64,000 bases of DNA from Variovorax paradoxus (GCF_018614955.1 NZ_JAGGNV010000027.1:62001-126000); one strand, 5' to 3'. Counted from the stretch's first letter, positions 27,334 through 36,418 are shown. The notes: generated by a model from the sequence alone, not told the origin. Made by a program: numbers and translations.

Positions 27334-27854
27334 AACGAAGAGAGCTGGCCTTCCGTCAAGGTATCGAGCTGGAAATGCCCTCCCTTGTCCCACAACCAGG
27401 TGTCGGTCCAGACCAGCTTGCCGACGCGGCTCGCAGCAGGGTAGGGCGAGGCTTCGAGCACGGTGCGCTCGATCTCGGCGATCACTTCGGGCGCGTGCTT
27501 GGGCGCGCGCATCCAGTGCATCGAGACCACCTTGCCGTTGGCGTCGAGGCTGACCTGCAGCGTACCGACCGCATAGAGCAGCGGCGGCAGCTTGCCGCTG
27601 TAGATGCGTGCGCCGTTGCGTGCATAGATGTGGCGTGCGGCGTCCTGGCGGTATTCGCGCGCGTTGGCTGCGTTCGAGGGCCTAGGCATCGCGTGGGCCG
27701 TCGAGCCATCGGGAACGGCGCGGGTCAATTGGCCGGGCACCGTCGAAGTGATCGGTGCCGTGGGGCTGGGCGTGCCGCAGCCGGCCAGGCCGAGTGCGGT
27801 GGTCAAGGCGGCCGCGAGGGCGCGGCGCAGCGGCGTGAAAAGTTGCAGATCCAT
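27318..27854 (-). CDS. Putative lipoprotein with TonB C-terminal-like domain
   Basis: A 178-aa lipoprotein: signal peptide with lipobox LAGC (C26), a proline/serine-rich spacer, and a domain of about 90 residues (LYAVGTLQVSLDANGKVVSM then VLEASPYPAA) resembling the TonB C-terminal/energy-transducer fold found in many stand-alone periplasmic proteins. ATG 27854 opens the signal peptide and is preferred to the longer frame. Role unknown. It is the one gene of the urate block transcribed against uraH and xdhC, overlapping the 3' end of uraH. Confidence 0.78.
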   Translation of the reverse strand: MDLQLFTPLRRALAAALTTALGLAGCGTPSPTAPITSTVPGQLTRAVPDGSTAHAMPRPSNAANAREYRQDAARHIYARNGARIYSGKLPPLLYAVGTLQVSLDANGKVVSMHWMRAPKHAPEVIAEIERTVLEASPYPAASRVGKLVWTDTWLWDKGGHFQLDTLTEGQLSSFQDPR

Positions 27855-27907
27855 CGGTGGATTTATACCTTGCGCACAAGGCTCTCCCACTACAGAAGGT
27901 ATCGCAC

Positions 27908-28714
27908 ATGAACGGCATGGTCGACGAACTGCTCGCACGGCTCGCGCGCGAAGAGGGCGTGCTGGTGCGCGTCGAGAAGACGCAGGGCTCGGCGCCGCGC
28001 GAGGCCGGCACCTGGATGGCGGTCTGGGCCGAGGGACTCACGGGCACCATCGGCGGCGGCCAGCTCGAGTTCCAGGCCATCGAGGAATCGCGTGCCTGGC
28101 TGGCCGGCGGCCCGGCCATCGAAGGCGTGCGGCGCTACCCGCTCGGCCCGAGCCTGGGCCAGTGCTGCGGCGGCGTGGTGTTCCTCTCGTTCCGCCGCAT
28201 CGCGGCATCGGACGCGAAGGCGCTGCAGGGCGAGCTGCTGGCGCACCTGGAGCCGGTGGCGCTCTTCGGCGGCGGCCACGTGGGCGCGGCGCTGGCGCGG
28301 CTGCTCTCGACCCTGCCTTTCACCGTGCGCTGGATCGACAGCCGCGACGGCGTGTTTCCCGCCGCGCTGCCGGCGCAGATCGAGACCGAGCATTCGGAGC
28401 CGGTGCAGGACGCGGTGGCGCAGCTCGCGCCGGGCTCGCGGGTGCTGATCATGAGCTTCAGCCATGCCGAGGACCTCGACATCGTGATCGCCTGCCTGAA
28501 GCGCCTGCGTGTGCGCAACGACCTGCCCTACGTCGGCCTGATCGGCAGCAAGACCAAGTGGGCGACCTTCAGCCACCGGCTGGAGGCGAGGGGCTTCACT
28601 GTCGACGAGCTGGCGCGCATCACTTGCCCGATCGGTGTGCCGGGCATCGGGGGCAAGGAGCCGGAGGTCATTGCCGTGGCAGTGGCGGCACAGCTCTTGC
28701 AATCGCTGAGCTAG
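27908..28714 (+). CDS. xdhC: XdhC, molybdenum-cofactor accessory protein for xanthine dehydrogenase
   Basis: A 268-aa XdhC/CoxI-family protein: N-terminal XdhC domain (KTQGSAPREAGTWM, GTIGGGQLE) and a Rossmann domain with GGGHVG near residue 120 and a C-terminal VGLIGSKTK segment. XdhC binds and inserts (sulfurated) molybdenum cofactor into xanthine dehydrogenase. The xdhA/xdhB partners are not in the window; the only molybdenum hydroxylase here is the Pao-type enzyme at 52-56 kb. ATG 27908 gives the conserved N-terminus. It lies upstream of puuD, consistent with a purine route from xanthine to urate and on. Confidence 0.92.
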   Translation: MNGMVDELLARLAREEGVLVRVEKTQGSAPREAGTWMAVWAEGLTGTIGGGQLEFQAIEESRAWLAGGPAIEGVRRYPLGPSLGQCCGGVVFLSFRRIAASDAKALQGELLAHLEPVALFGGGHVGAALARLLSTLPFTVRWIDSRDGVFPAALPAQIETEHSEPVQDAVAQLAPGSRVLIMSFSHAEDLDIVIACLKRLRVRNDLPYVGLIGSKTKWATFSHRLEARGFTVDELARITCPIGVPGIGGKEPEVIAVAVAAQLLQSLS

Positions 28715-28763
28715 GGTTTTCCAGCACGCCCGCGGGAAGAAAAGCCTCGAATTCAAGCTCAAA

Positions 28764-28777
28764 AGTGTATACACTTC
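28764..28777. promoter_or_regulatory. TGTATACA-type GntR operator upstream of puuD
   Basis: AAGTGTATACACTT is a perfect 14-bp palindrome in the 171-bp gap between xdhC and puuD, 109 bp before the puuD start. It shares TGTATACA with the sites at 6710 and 26927. It implies puuD (and the following kinase gene) has its own GntR-controlled promoter. Confidence 0.8.
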
Positions 28778-28885
28778 AGTCCACAAGCCGCAGCGGAGCG
28801 AGACCCCCACGATGGTCTGCGTTCGCGGCACTCTCTCTGCTTACAGCGCCCGCAGTGGTGAGCAGGCCAATACAAGGTTGAGCAC

Positions 28886-30091
28886 ATGGAAAGCTACTAC
28901 CTCGACTGGGCCAATCTGCTGCTGCGCTGGGTCCACGTCATCACCGCCATCGCATGGATCGGCGCGTCCTTCTACTTCGTGATGCTGGACAACAGCCTCG
29001 AGAAGCCGCAGGACCCCGAGTCATTGGACAAGGGCGTCGGCGGCGAGCAGTGGGCGGTGCACGGCGGCGGCTTCTACAACATGCAGAAGTACGCGCTGGC
29101 GCCCAAGAAGCTGCCGGACCACCTGCACTGGTCGTACTGGGAGAGCTACTCCACCTGGATCACCGGCTTCGCGCTCTTCACGATGTCCTACCTGTGGAAC
29201 GCGAGCACCTACCTGATCGACAAGTCCAAGATGGACTGGCAGCCCGGCGCCGCGATCGCGGTCGCGCTGGCCTTCTTCGTCGTCTTCTGGATGGTCTACG
29301 ACGGCATCTGCCAGCTCTTCGGCCGGCGCAAGAACGGCGACACCATCGTGGGCGTGCTGGTGGCGCTCTTCATCGTCTTCGCGACCTGGCTGGCCTGCCA
29401 GTGGTTCGCGGGCCGCGCGGCCTTCCTGCTGGTCGGCGCGATGATGGCCACGACCATGAGCGGCAACGTGTTCTTCTGGATCATTCCGGGCCAGCGCAAG
29501 AACGTGGCGGCGTTGCGCGCCGGTCTGCCGGTCGATCCGATCCACGGCGAGCGCGGCAAGCAGCGCAGCGTGCACAACACCTACTTCACGCTGCCGGTGC
29601 TGTTCTCGATGCTGAGCAACCACTACAGCTTCACCTACACGCACAAGTACAACTGGATCGTGCTGCTCCTGATCATGCTCGGCGGCGCGGCGATCCGGCA
29701 GTTCTTCGTTGTGCGGCATCGCTTCAAGCTCGGCAACGCGGGCAATCCGCTGCCCTATGCGATGGTCGGCGTCGTGGTGCTGGGCCTTTCCATCGTCTGG
29801 ATGCGGCCCGAGCCCGCGGCCGCGCCGGTGGCGGGCGCCGCGGCGCCGAAGGTGGCCTTCGGCGACGTCAAGAAGGTGCTGGAGCAGCGCTGCTACATGT
29901 GCCACGGTGCGCAGGTGCAGATGAAGAACGTGCGGCTCGACACGCCCGACCAGGTGGCGGCGCATGCGCAGGGCGTCTACCAGCAGGTGGTAGTCACGAA
30001 GATCATGCCGATGAACAATTCGACCGGCATCACCGATGCGGAGCGCGCGCTGATCGGCAAGTGGTTCGAGACTGGCGCAAAGACGAATTAG
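28886..30091 (+). CDS. puuD: Membrane urate oxidase/hydroxylase with cytochrome c domain (PuuD)
   Basis: A 401-aa integral membrane urate hydroxylase of the PuuD type. An N-terminal region with about eight hydrophobic helices (LLRWVHVITAIAWIGASFYF first) is followed by a C-terminal cytochrome c domain with haem motif C336-Y-M-C339-H340 and a distal methionine in MPMNNSTG. It oxidises urate to 5-hydroxyisourate and passes electrons to the respiratory chain, avoiding the hydrogen peroxide made by soluble uricases. Upstream is a GntR operator; downstream, 34 bp on, is the glycerate kinase gene. Confidence 0.95.
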   Translation: MESYYLDWANLLLRWVHVITAIAWIGASFYFVMLDNSLEKPQDPESLDKGVGGEQWAVHGGGFYNMQKYALAPKKLPDHLHWSYWESYSTWITGFALFTMSYLWNASTYLIDKSKMDWQPGAAIAVALAFFVVFWMVYDGICQLFGRRKNGDTIVGVLVALFIVFATWLACQWFAGRAAFLLVGAMMATTMSGNVFFWIIPGQRKNVAALRAGLPVDPIHGERGKQRSVHNTYFTLPVLFSMLSNHYSFTYTHKYNWIVLLLIMLGGAAIRQFFVVRHRFKLGNAGNPLPYAMVGVVVLGLSIVWMRPEPAAAPVAGAAAPKVAFGDVKKVLEQRCYMCHGAQVQMKNVRLDTPDQVAAHAQGVYQQVVVTKIMPMNNSTGITDAERALIGKWFETGAKTN

Positions 30092-30125
30092 CGCCTGTGG
30101 ACAATCGGGCCTGGAGACACTCGCA

Positions 30126-31454
30126 ATGAAGCCAACAAATCCCGTACCCGATCCCCATTCCGCGCCGCGCGAATTCCTCGAACATCTCTACCGCGTCGCG
30201 GTCGAACGCGCGCTGCCGCTCGCCAGCATGGGCCCCTACCTGCCCAAGCCGCCCAAGGGCCGCACGCTGGTGCTCGGCGCCGGCAAGGCCGGCGGCTCGA
30301 TGGCGCAGGCGCTCGAGGCGCTGTGGCCGGCCGATGCCAAGCTCGAAGGCCTGGTCGTCACGCGCTACCACCACATTCCGCCCCGGCCCGAAGGGCTGGC
30401 GAAGCGCATCGAGATCGTCGAGGCCGCGCATCCGGTGCCCGACGAGGCCGGGCTCAAGGCGGCCGAGCGCATCCTCGCGCTGACCGAAGGCCTCACGGCC
30501 GACGACCTGGTGCTGTGCCTGATCTCGGGCGGCGGCTCGGCCCTGCTCACGCTGCCGGCCGAAGGACTCACGCTGGCCGACAAGCAGCGCATCAACAAGC
30601 AGCTGCTCGAATCGGGCGCCCACATCGGCGAGATGAACTGCGTGCGCAAGCATCTCTCGCGCATCAAGGGCGGCCGCCTCGCCGCGGCCTGCGCGCCGGC
30701 CCAGGTGGTCACGCTCACCATCAGCGACGTGCCGGGCGACGACCCGGCCGTGATCGCGAGCGGGCCCACGGTGCCCGATGCGACGACCTGCGCCGACGCC
30801 CTGGCCATCCTCGAGCGCTACGGCATCGAGGTGCCGGCTGCCGTGCGCGCGCAGCTCGAAAGCGGCGCACTCGAAACGCCCAAGCCCGCCGACGCGGTGT
30901 TCAAGGGCCATGCCACGCACCTGATCGCGACGCCGCAGCAATCGCTCGAAGCCGCGGCCGCCGCGGCGCGCGCGGCCGGCATCGAGGCCCACATCCTGAG
31001 CGACGAGATGGAAGGCGAGTCGCGCGAGGTCGGCAAGGTGCACGGCGCGCTGGCGCGTGCGGTCGCACTGCGCGGCGCGCCCTTCGCGAAGCCCTGCGTG
31101 ATTCTTTCGGGCGGCGAGACGACCGTCACGATCCGGCCGCGCCAGCCGGGCCAGGCCAAGGGCCGCGGCGGCCGCGCCGGCGAGTTCTGCCTCGGGCTCG
31201 CGGGCGCGCTGGCAGGGCAGAAGAATGTGTGGGCGCTGGCGGCAGACACCGACGGCATCGACGGCGTCGAGGACAACGCCGGCGCCTTCGTCACGCCCGA
31301 CACCCTCGCGCGCGCCGAGGCCGCGGGCCGCAAGCTCGCCGACCACCTGGACCGCAACGACGCCTACGGCTACTTCGACACTATCGGCGACTTGTGCGTG
31401 ACGGGACCGACGCATACCAACGTCAACGACTTCCGGGCCTTGCTGGTGCTGTAG
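30126..31454 (+). CDS. ttuD: Glycerate 2-kinase (MOFRL/TtuD family)
   Basis: A 442-aa MOFRL-domain glycerate kinase. The N-terminal DUF4147 part holds LVLGAGKAGGSMAQAL and SGGGSALLTLP, and the C-terminal MOFRL part holds GGETTVT and DTDGIDG. It phosphorylates D-glycerate to 2-phosphoglycerate. In ureide catabolism glyoxylate is condensed and reduced to glycerate, so the enzyme feeds carbon from urate into glycolysis. It sits 34 bp behind puuD, so the two are cotranscribed under the operator at 28.77 kb. Glyoxylate carboligase and tartronate semialdehyde reductase are not in the window. Confidence 0.92.
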   Translation: MKPTNPVPDPHSAPREFLEHLYRVAVERALPLASMGPYLPKPPKGRTLVLGAGKAGGSMAQALEALWPADAKLEGLVVTRYHHIPPRPEGLAKRIEIVEAAHPVPDEAGLKAAERILALTEGLTADDLVLCLISGGGSALLTLPAEGLTLADKQRINKQLLESGAHIGEMNCVRKHLSRIKGGRLAAACAPAQVVTLTISDVPGDDPAVIASGPTVPDATTCADALAILERYGIEVPAAVRAQLESGALETPKPADAVFKGHATHLIATPQQSLEAAAAAARAAGIEAHILSDEMEGESREVGKVHGALARAVALRGAPFAKPCVILSGGETTVTIRPRQPGQAKGRGGRAGEFCLGLAGALAGQKNVWALAADTDGIDGVEDNAGAFVTPDTLARAEAAGRKLADHLDRNDAYGYFDTIGDLCVTGPTHTNVNDFRALLVL

Positions 31455-31579
31455 GACGTCTTCTTCAGTCCCATGGATGCGCGTCCGGTATGCGGTGCGG
31501 GCCGGTCGACTTCCGGAGGGAGAGGGGCAAGACAGCAGCGTCTCCGCGCCCCGTCCCTTCTTCAAACGCCGGAGCTTCG

Positions 31580-32482
31580 TCAGCGCCCACCGCGCCTTGC
31601 TCGTCCTGCAGCGACGGGAAAGAGTGCCATCGCTTCTTCGCGCACCGCCTCGACCAGCCGCAGCCGCAGCGATGCACGCGACCAGATCAGCCCGATGCGG
31701 CGCGGCTCGAAGGGCAGGGGCAAGGGGATGCGCGCGAGCCGCAAGCCCTCGGGCCAGGGGCGGATCCAGTCGGGCACCAGCGACACGCCGAGGCCGCGGT
31801 CGACCATCACCGCGATGGCGCCGAGCGCATTGAGCTCGAAGCGCTCGCGCGGCTTGATGCCGGCCTTGCGCAGGTACTGCTCGGCCTGCCTGCCGCCCCA
31901 TTGCGTGCGGTCGTAGCGGATCAGCGGCTGGGTGGCCAGCAGCTTGTGCGGGTCGGCGCCGGCCCATCTCGCGGGGGCCAGCACCACCAGGGGCTCCTCG
32001 CGCAGCAGCTGCCAGCACAAGGCCTTGGGCAGGGCGACCGGCGACTGCAGCACGATGGCGGCATCGAGCTCGCCGCGCTGCACCGCGGGATGCATGTCCA
32101 CCGAATAGCCGGGCTGCACGTAGACGTTGACGCCCGGATAGCGCTTCACCAGGCCGGCCAGGATGTCCGGCACCATGCCGAGCAAGGCGTTGGTGCCGGC
32201 GCCGAGCCGCAGGTCGCCCGACAGCGTGGCGTCGTTGGCCACCGTGCGCAGGTCGACCACCTGGACCAGCAGCTCGCGAGCGCGCAGCACGATGCGGTCG
32301 CCGGCCTCGGTGGACGTCACCGTGCGGCCCATGCGCTTGACCAGCGGCGTGCCCATCTCGCGCTCCAGCGCGCGCACCTGCTGGCCGATCGCCGCCGGCG
32401 TGAGGTTGAGCCGGCGCGCGGCTTCGGCCATCGACCCGTGCTCGATGACCGCGACGAAGCTCTTGAGGAAGTCGGTGTTCAC
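31580..32482 (-). CDS. LysR-family regulator
   Basis: A 300-aa LTTR: wHTH in residues 1-60 (SFVAVIEHGSMAEAARRLNL), effector domain after ~90. The start is GTG 32482, which places the HTH as in its paralogue at 9934-10812; no good Shine-Dalgarno is visible, as is common for LTTRs. It is divergent from the CoA-lyase-led operon beginning at 32581, which it presumably controls through the symmetrical site at 32495-32511. Confidence 0.92.
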   Translation of the reverse strand: MNTDFLKSFVAVIEHGSMAEAARRLNLTPAAIGQQVRALEREMGTPLVKRMGRTVTSTEAGDRIVLRARELLVQVVDLRTVANDATLSGDLRLGAGTNALLGMVPDILAGLVKRYPGVNVYVQPGYSVDMHPAVQRGELDAAIVLQSPVALPKALCWQLLREEPLVVLAPARWAGADPHKLLATQPLIRYDRTQWGGRQAEQYLRKAGIKPRERFELNALGAIAVMVDRGLGVSLVPDWIRPWPEGLRLARIPLPLPFEPRRIGLIWSRASLRLRLVEAVREEAMALFPVAAGRARRGGR

Positions 32483-32494
32483 AGTAAATGAAAT

Positions 32495-32511
32495 CTATAT
32501 TCTGAAAATAG
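32495..32511. promoter_or_regulatory. Candidate LysR operator in divergent promoter
   Basis: CTATATTCTGAAAATAG is a 17-bp near-perfect inverted repeat (one mismatched pair) 13 bp from the LysR start and 70 bp before the CoA-lyase GTG. Size and A/T-rich dyad shape fit an LTTR site. Position-based inference. Confidence 0.5.
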
Positions 32512-32535
32512 CACAAGGCGGTTTTTCTTTTGGAT

Positions 32536-32549
32536 GTCTGCGCGCAGAC
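32536..32549. promoter_or_regulatory. 14-bp perfect palindrome in CoA-lyase leader
   Basis: GTCTGCGCGCAGAC is self-complementary over all 14 bp and lies 31 bp before the CoA-lyase start. It could be a second regulator site or an mRNA hairpin; nothing in the sequence decides between them. Confidence 0.4.
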
Positions 32550-32580
32550 TCGGCTTTGGAGTTTCTTCTGGAGACAAAAA

Positions 32581-33453
32581 GTGCGCAGCAAGCTTTTCGT
32601 GCCCGGCTCGCGCCCGGAGCTTTTTCCCAAGGCGCTCGACGGCCCGGCCGATGCGCTCTCCTTCGACCTCGAAGACGCGGTGGCCGAGGATCGCAAGGCC
32701 GAGGCGCGGACACAGGTCGGCGCGCTGCTGCGTTCGGCGGCGGCGCAGGCTTCGGGCAAGACGCTGATCGTGCGCGTCAACGCGATCGACACGCCGCACT
32801 TCGAGGCCGACATCGCGGCCGTGGTGTGCGAGGGCCTGCATCTCCTGAATCTTCCCAAGGCCGAATCCGTCGACCAGGTCCAGGCCGCGGCAGCGGCGCT
32901 GCAGGCGGCCGAGAAGACGAACGGCGTCACGCGCCCGGTGCGCCTGCTGCTGAACGTCGAGTCGCCCAGGGGCCTGCGCCAGGCCGCCGCGATGGCGCAG
33001 GCGCATGCGCGCGTGGCCGGCCTGCAGCTGGGCTTCGGCGACCTGTTCGAGCCGCTCGGCATCGCGCGCCGCGACGTGGCCAACGTGCATGCGGCCATGT
33101 TCGCGATGCGGCTGGCGGCGGGGGAGGCCGGCGTGTTCGCCTACGACTCGGCCTTCGCCGACGTCAAGGACGCCGAAGGCTATGTGGCCGAGGCCGAGAT
33201 GGCGCGCCGCCTCGGCTACCTGGGCAAGAGCTGCATCCATCCCAGCCAGGTGGCGCTCGCGCACCAGGTGTTCCGCCCCTCGGAGGCCGACATCGCGCGC
33301 GCGCTCCGCGTGGTCGAAGCGGCGCGCGAAGCGCAAGCTCGCGGCGTGGGCGCCTATCTGGTCGACGGCCGCATGGTGGACGCGCCCTTCGTGCGCAGCG
33401 CCGAGGCCATCCTGGCCGACGCGAAGCGGCTCGGCCTGCTGCCTGCGCGCTGA
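32581..33453 (+). CDS. HpcH/CitE-family CoA ester lyase
   Basis: A 290-aa CitE-like lyase with the family start RSKLFVPGSRPELF, the acidic SFDLEDAV segment, RVNAIDTPHF and the C-terminal GKSCIHPSQV. Such enzymes cleave or form malyl-CoA, citramalyl-CoA or related beta-hydroxyacyl-CoA esters using Mg2+. The GTG at 32581 is chosen for TGGAG nine bases upstream; a longer frame from 32530 is not conserved. It leads an operon of Bug, amidohydrolase, Bug and CaiB-type CoA-transferase, which suggests that an imported acid becomes a CoA ester and is then cleaved. Confidence 0.9.
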   Translation: MRSKLFVPGSRPELFPKALDGPADALSFDLEDAVAEDRKAEARTQVGALLRSAAAQASGKTLIVRVNAIDTPHFEADIAAVVCEGLHLLNLPKAESVDQVQAAAAALQAAEKTNGVTRPVRLLLNVESPRGLRQAAAMAQAHARVAGLQLGFGDLFEPLGIARRDVANVHAAMFAMRLAAGEAGVFAYDSAFADVKDAEGYVAEAEMARRLGYLGKSCIHPSQVALAHQVFRPSEADIARALRVVEAAREAQARGVGAYLVDGRMVDAPFVRSAEAILADAKRLGLLPAR

Positions 33454-33507
33454 GCGCCGGCGACAGCCATCGATCGACCTTCACAGAACGAACACACCGG
33501 AGACAAC

Positions 33508-34515
33508 ATGACCATCCTTCGACCCTTCATTCCTTCCCTCACCGGCCGCCGCCGCGCGGCAGCGGCCTTGATGTCGATGCTCGGCGCCGCCGTCTTCTAC
33601 GGCAGCGCATCGGCGCAGGAGGCCTGGCCTTCGCGGCCCATCACCATCGTCGTGCCTTATCCCGCGGGCGGCTCCAACGACGTGTTCGCGCGCGCGGTGG
33701 GACGGCGGCTGTCGGAAGCGCTGGGCCAGCCGGTGGTGATCGACAACAAGCCCGGCGCCGGCGGCACGCTGGGCACCGGCACCGTCGCCAAGGCACCGGC
33801 CGACGGCTACACGCTGGCGGCGGTGTCCTCGAGCTTCGTGACCAACGCCGCCGTGCAGCCGCGCCTGCCTTTCGATCCGGTCAAGAGCTTCGCGCCGGTG
33901 GCGATGATGGCGCAGGGCCCTTTCGTGGTTGCGGTGCGCGCCGACCTGCCGGCGAAGACGCCGGCCGAGCTGGTGGCGCTGGCGAAGCAGCGGCCGGGCA
34001 AGCTCAACTACGCCTCGTCCGGCCCCGGCAGCACCAACCAGTTCGCGACCGAGCTGCTGAAGGGAAGCGCCGGCATCTTCATCACGCACATTCCCTACCG
34101 CGGCATGGCGCCCGCCACCACCGACCTGATGGGCGGCAACGTCGATGTGCTGATCGCGAGCGGCCCCTCGCTGCAGCCGGCGCTGCGTTCGGGCAAGGCG
34201 CGTGCGATCGGCATCACCAGCGCGAAGCCCTCGGCCACCGCACCGGAGCTGGTGCCGATGGCGCAGGCCGTGCCCGGCTACAGCTTCAGCATCTGGTGGG
34301 GCCTGCTCGCGCCCGCGGGCACGCCGCCGGCCGTGGTGCAGCGGCTGAACGCCGAGGTCAACAAGATCGTCGAAGGGCCGGAGATGAAGTCCTTCCTCCA
34401 GCGCGAAGGCGCCGAGCCCGCGGGATTGACCGCGGCGCAGTTCGCCGCGCAGATCCAGCGCGAGATCCCGTACTGGCAGAAGGTCGCCAAGGACGCGGGC
34501 ATCTCGACCGAATGA
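33508..34515 (+). CDS. Bug-family solute-binding protein
   Basis: A 335-aa periplasmic TTT receptor: signal peptide ending about residue 36 (SASAQ), then WPSRPITIVVPYPAGGSND and KAPADGYTLAAVS. It overlaps the amidohydrolase gene by 4 nt (ATGA at 34512), so the ligand is probably the substrate of this operon. Second of four Bug proteins in the window, none with membrane partners. Confidence 0.93.
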   Translation: MTILRPFIPSLTGRRRAAAALMSMLGAAVFYGSASAQEAWPSRPITIVVPYPAGGSNDVFARAVGRRLSEALGQPVVIDNKPGAGGTLGTGTVAKAPADGYTLAAVSSSFVTNAAVQPRLPFDPVKSFAPVAMMAQGPFVVAVRADLPAKTPAELVALAKQRPGKLNYASSGPGSTNQFATELLKGSAGIFITHIPYRGMAPATTDLMGGNVDVLIASGPSLQPALRSGKARAIGITSAKPSATAPELVPMAQAVPGYSFSIWWGLLAPAGTPPAVVQRLNAEVNKIVEGPEMKSFLQREGAEPAGLTAAQFAAQIQREIPYWQKVAKDAGISTE

Positions 34516-35387
34516 TGGCGAACGCGTTCCCCAACTCCGGCGGCAGCGCGCTGCCGCGCGAACCGGTGCCGGCCGATGCCTGCGATGCGCACATCCATGT
34601 CTTCGATGCGCGCTTTGCGGAAGCGCCAGGCGCGAAGCTGGTCCCGACGCCGCCGCAGGCCACGGCCGCCGACTACCGATTGATCCAGCAGCGGCTGGGC
34701 ACACGCCGCGCCGTGGTCGTTCAGCCGCGCGCCTACGGCACCGACAACAGCGCGACCCTGGATGCGATCGCGCAGCTCGGGCCGGCGCACGCACGCGGCA
34801 TCGCAGTGCTGACGCCCGAGGTGAGCGATGCGGAACTGCAGCGGCTCGATGCGGGCGGGATCCGCGGCCTGCGGCTCACGCTGCATGCAGCCACCGGCGC
34901 GCCGACCCGCTTCGACATGCTGCTGCCGCTGGCCGAACGCATCGCGCCGCTCGGCTGGCATCTGCAACTGCATTTCCACGCGGCGCAGATCGTCGAACAT
35001 GCGGCCGTGCTGCGGCGACTGCCGTGCCCGGTCGTCTTCGATCACCTGGCGCGCCTGCCGGTGGGCGGCGAAGCGCGGGATGCGGCCTTTGCGGTCGTGC
35101 AGGCACTGCTTCGCGAAGGGCGCGCCTGGGTCAAGCTCAGCGGCGCGTACCTCAACACGCGCACCGGCGCGCCGGACTATGCGGACACGGTGGGCGATGC
35201 CCGCGCGCTGGCCGCCATCGCGCCCGACCGGCTGGTGTGGGGCAGTGACTGGCCGCACCCCACCGAAGTGGCGCACAAGCCCGACGACGCGCGCCTGCTG
35301 GACCTGCTGGGCGAATGGGTGCCCGATGCCGCGACACGCGCCGCGATTCTGGTCCACAACCCGGCCCGTCTCTACGGCTTCGCCTGA
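34512..35387 (+). CDS. Amidohydrolase 2 family (2-pyrone-4,6-dicarboxylate lactonase-like)
   Basis: A 291-aa TIM-barrel metal hydrolase of the Amidohydro_2 family. The first metal motif is CDAHIHVFD (H27, H29), with QLHFHAAQI in the middle and the late aspartate in WGSDWPHPT. Related proteins include the LigI lactonase and other lactonases of aromatic ring-fission products. Between two Bug genes, it probably opens a lactone or cleaves a carboxylate intermediate of the pathway. The start overlaps the previous stop (ATGATG, 34512 or 34515). Confidence 0.88.
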   Translation: MMANAFPNSGGSALPREPVPADACDAHIHVFDARFAEAPGAKLVPTPPQATAADYRLIQQRLGTRRAVVVQPRAYGTDNSATLDAIAQLGPAHARGIAVLTPEVSDAELQRLDAGGIRGLRLTLHAATGAPTRFDMLLPLAERIAPLGWHLQLHFHAAQIVEHAAVLRRLPCPVVFDHLARLPVGGEARDAAFAVVQALLREGRAWVKLSGAYLNTRTGAPDYADTVGDARALAAIAPDRLVWGSDWPHPTEVAHKPDDARLLDLLGEWVPDAATRAAILVHNPARLYGFA

Positions 35388-35423
35388 AGCCCTCCGTCTT
35401 CCTCTTCCCGAAAGCTTCATCCC

Positions 35424-36401
35424 ATGACTTCCCCGCGCCGAGCCTTCTTCCTCGCTCCGCTCCTGATCTCCCTGCTGGCGCTCGCGCCGCGCGCCCAGGC
35501 GCAAGCCGACTATCCGAATCGCCCGGTGCGGCTCGTCGTGCCGATCGCGGCCGGCCAGGCCACCGACATCCTGGCGCGACTGGTGGCCGAGCAGCTCTCG
35601 CGTTCGCTCGGCCAGCCTTTCGTGGTGGAGAACAAGGCCGGCGCCGGCACCACCATCGGCACCGACTTCGTCGCCAAGGCCGCGCCGGACGGCTACACGC
35701 TGGTGATGGCCACCAGCGCCGGCTTCGCGGTGGCGCCGGCCATCTATGCCAGGTTGCCCTACGACCCGGTGCGCGACTTCGCGCCGGTGACCAACGTGGG
35801 CCTGGTGATCCAGACCCTGGTGGCCAGCCGCGATGCGCCTTTCGACAACCTGCCGCAGTTCATCGCCAAGGCGAAATCGGGCGCGATGAACTACGCCTCC
35901 GCGGGCAACGGCTCGACCTCGCACCTGACGACCGAGATGTTCCTGCACCGGGCCGGCGTTGCGGCCGTGCACGTGCCCTTCAAGGGCGCGGCGGAGGCGC
36001 AGCCGCAGCTGATCGGCGGCCAGGTGCAGTTCATGTTCGATGCGTTGCCGGCGGTGCTGCCGCAGGTGCGCGCCGGCAAGCTCAAGGTGATCGGCGTCGG
36101 CTCGGCAGAGCGCACGCCCTTGCTGCCGGAGGCGCCGACCCTGGCCGAACAGGGGCTGAAGGGCTTCGAGGCGGTGGGCTGGATCGGGATGGCCGCCCCG
36201 GCGGGCACCCCGGGCGCCGTCCTGGACAAGCTCAACGAAGCGGTCCACCGCGCGATGGCGACGCCAGAGATGCAGGAGCGCATGAAGGCGCTGTCGTTCG
36301 CGCCGGCGGTCGGTACGCGCGAGCAGTTCGGCCGCTTCATCGCGAGCGAAATCGCCAAGTGGGGCGAGACATCGAAGAACGCGCGCATCGCTCCCCAATG
36401 A
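35424..36401 (+). CDS. Bug-family solute-binding protein
   Basis: A 325-aa TTT receptor with a signal peptide ending about residue 27 (PRAQA), then DYPNRPVRLVVPIAAGQATD and [12 protein letters not shown]. The usual PGG of the Bug N-terminal motif is AGQ here, in the loop that contacts the ligand carboxylate, so ligand preference may differ from its neighbour two genes upstream. Its stop is overlapped by an alternative start of the CoA-transferase. Confidence 0.92.
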   Translation: MTSPRRAFFLAPLLISLLALAPRAQAQADYPNRPVRLVVPIAAGQATDILARLVAEQLSRSLGQPFVVENKAGAGTTIGTDFVAKAAPDGYTLVMATSAGFAVAPAIYARLPYDPVRDFAPVTNVGLVIQTLVASRDAPFDNLPQFIAKAKSGAMNYASAGNGSTSHLTTEMFLHRAGVAAVHVPFKGAAEAQPQLIGGQVQFMFDALPAVLPQVRAGKLKVIGVGSAERTPLLPEAPTLAEQGLKGFEAVGWIGMAAPAGTPGAVLDKLNEAVHRAMATPEMQERMKALSFAPAVGTREQFGRFIASEIAKWGETSKNARIAPQ

Positions 36402-36418
36402 CAACGCAAGGTCCTTCC

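Noticed and set aside
30030-33098. A 1022-codon minus-strand frame across the kinase and LysR genes
   Set aside because: Opposite strand of the glycerate kinase and out of frame with the LysR gene, with no recognisable domain.
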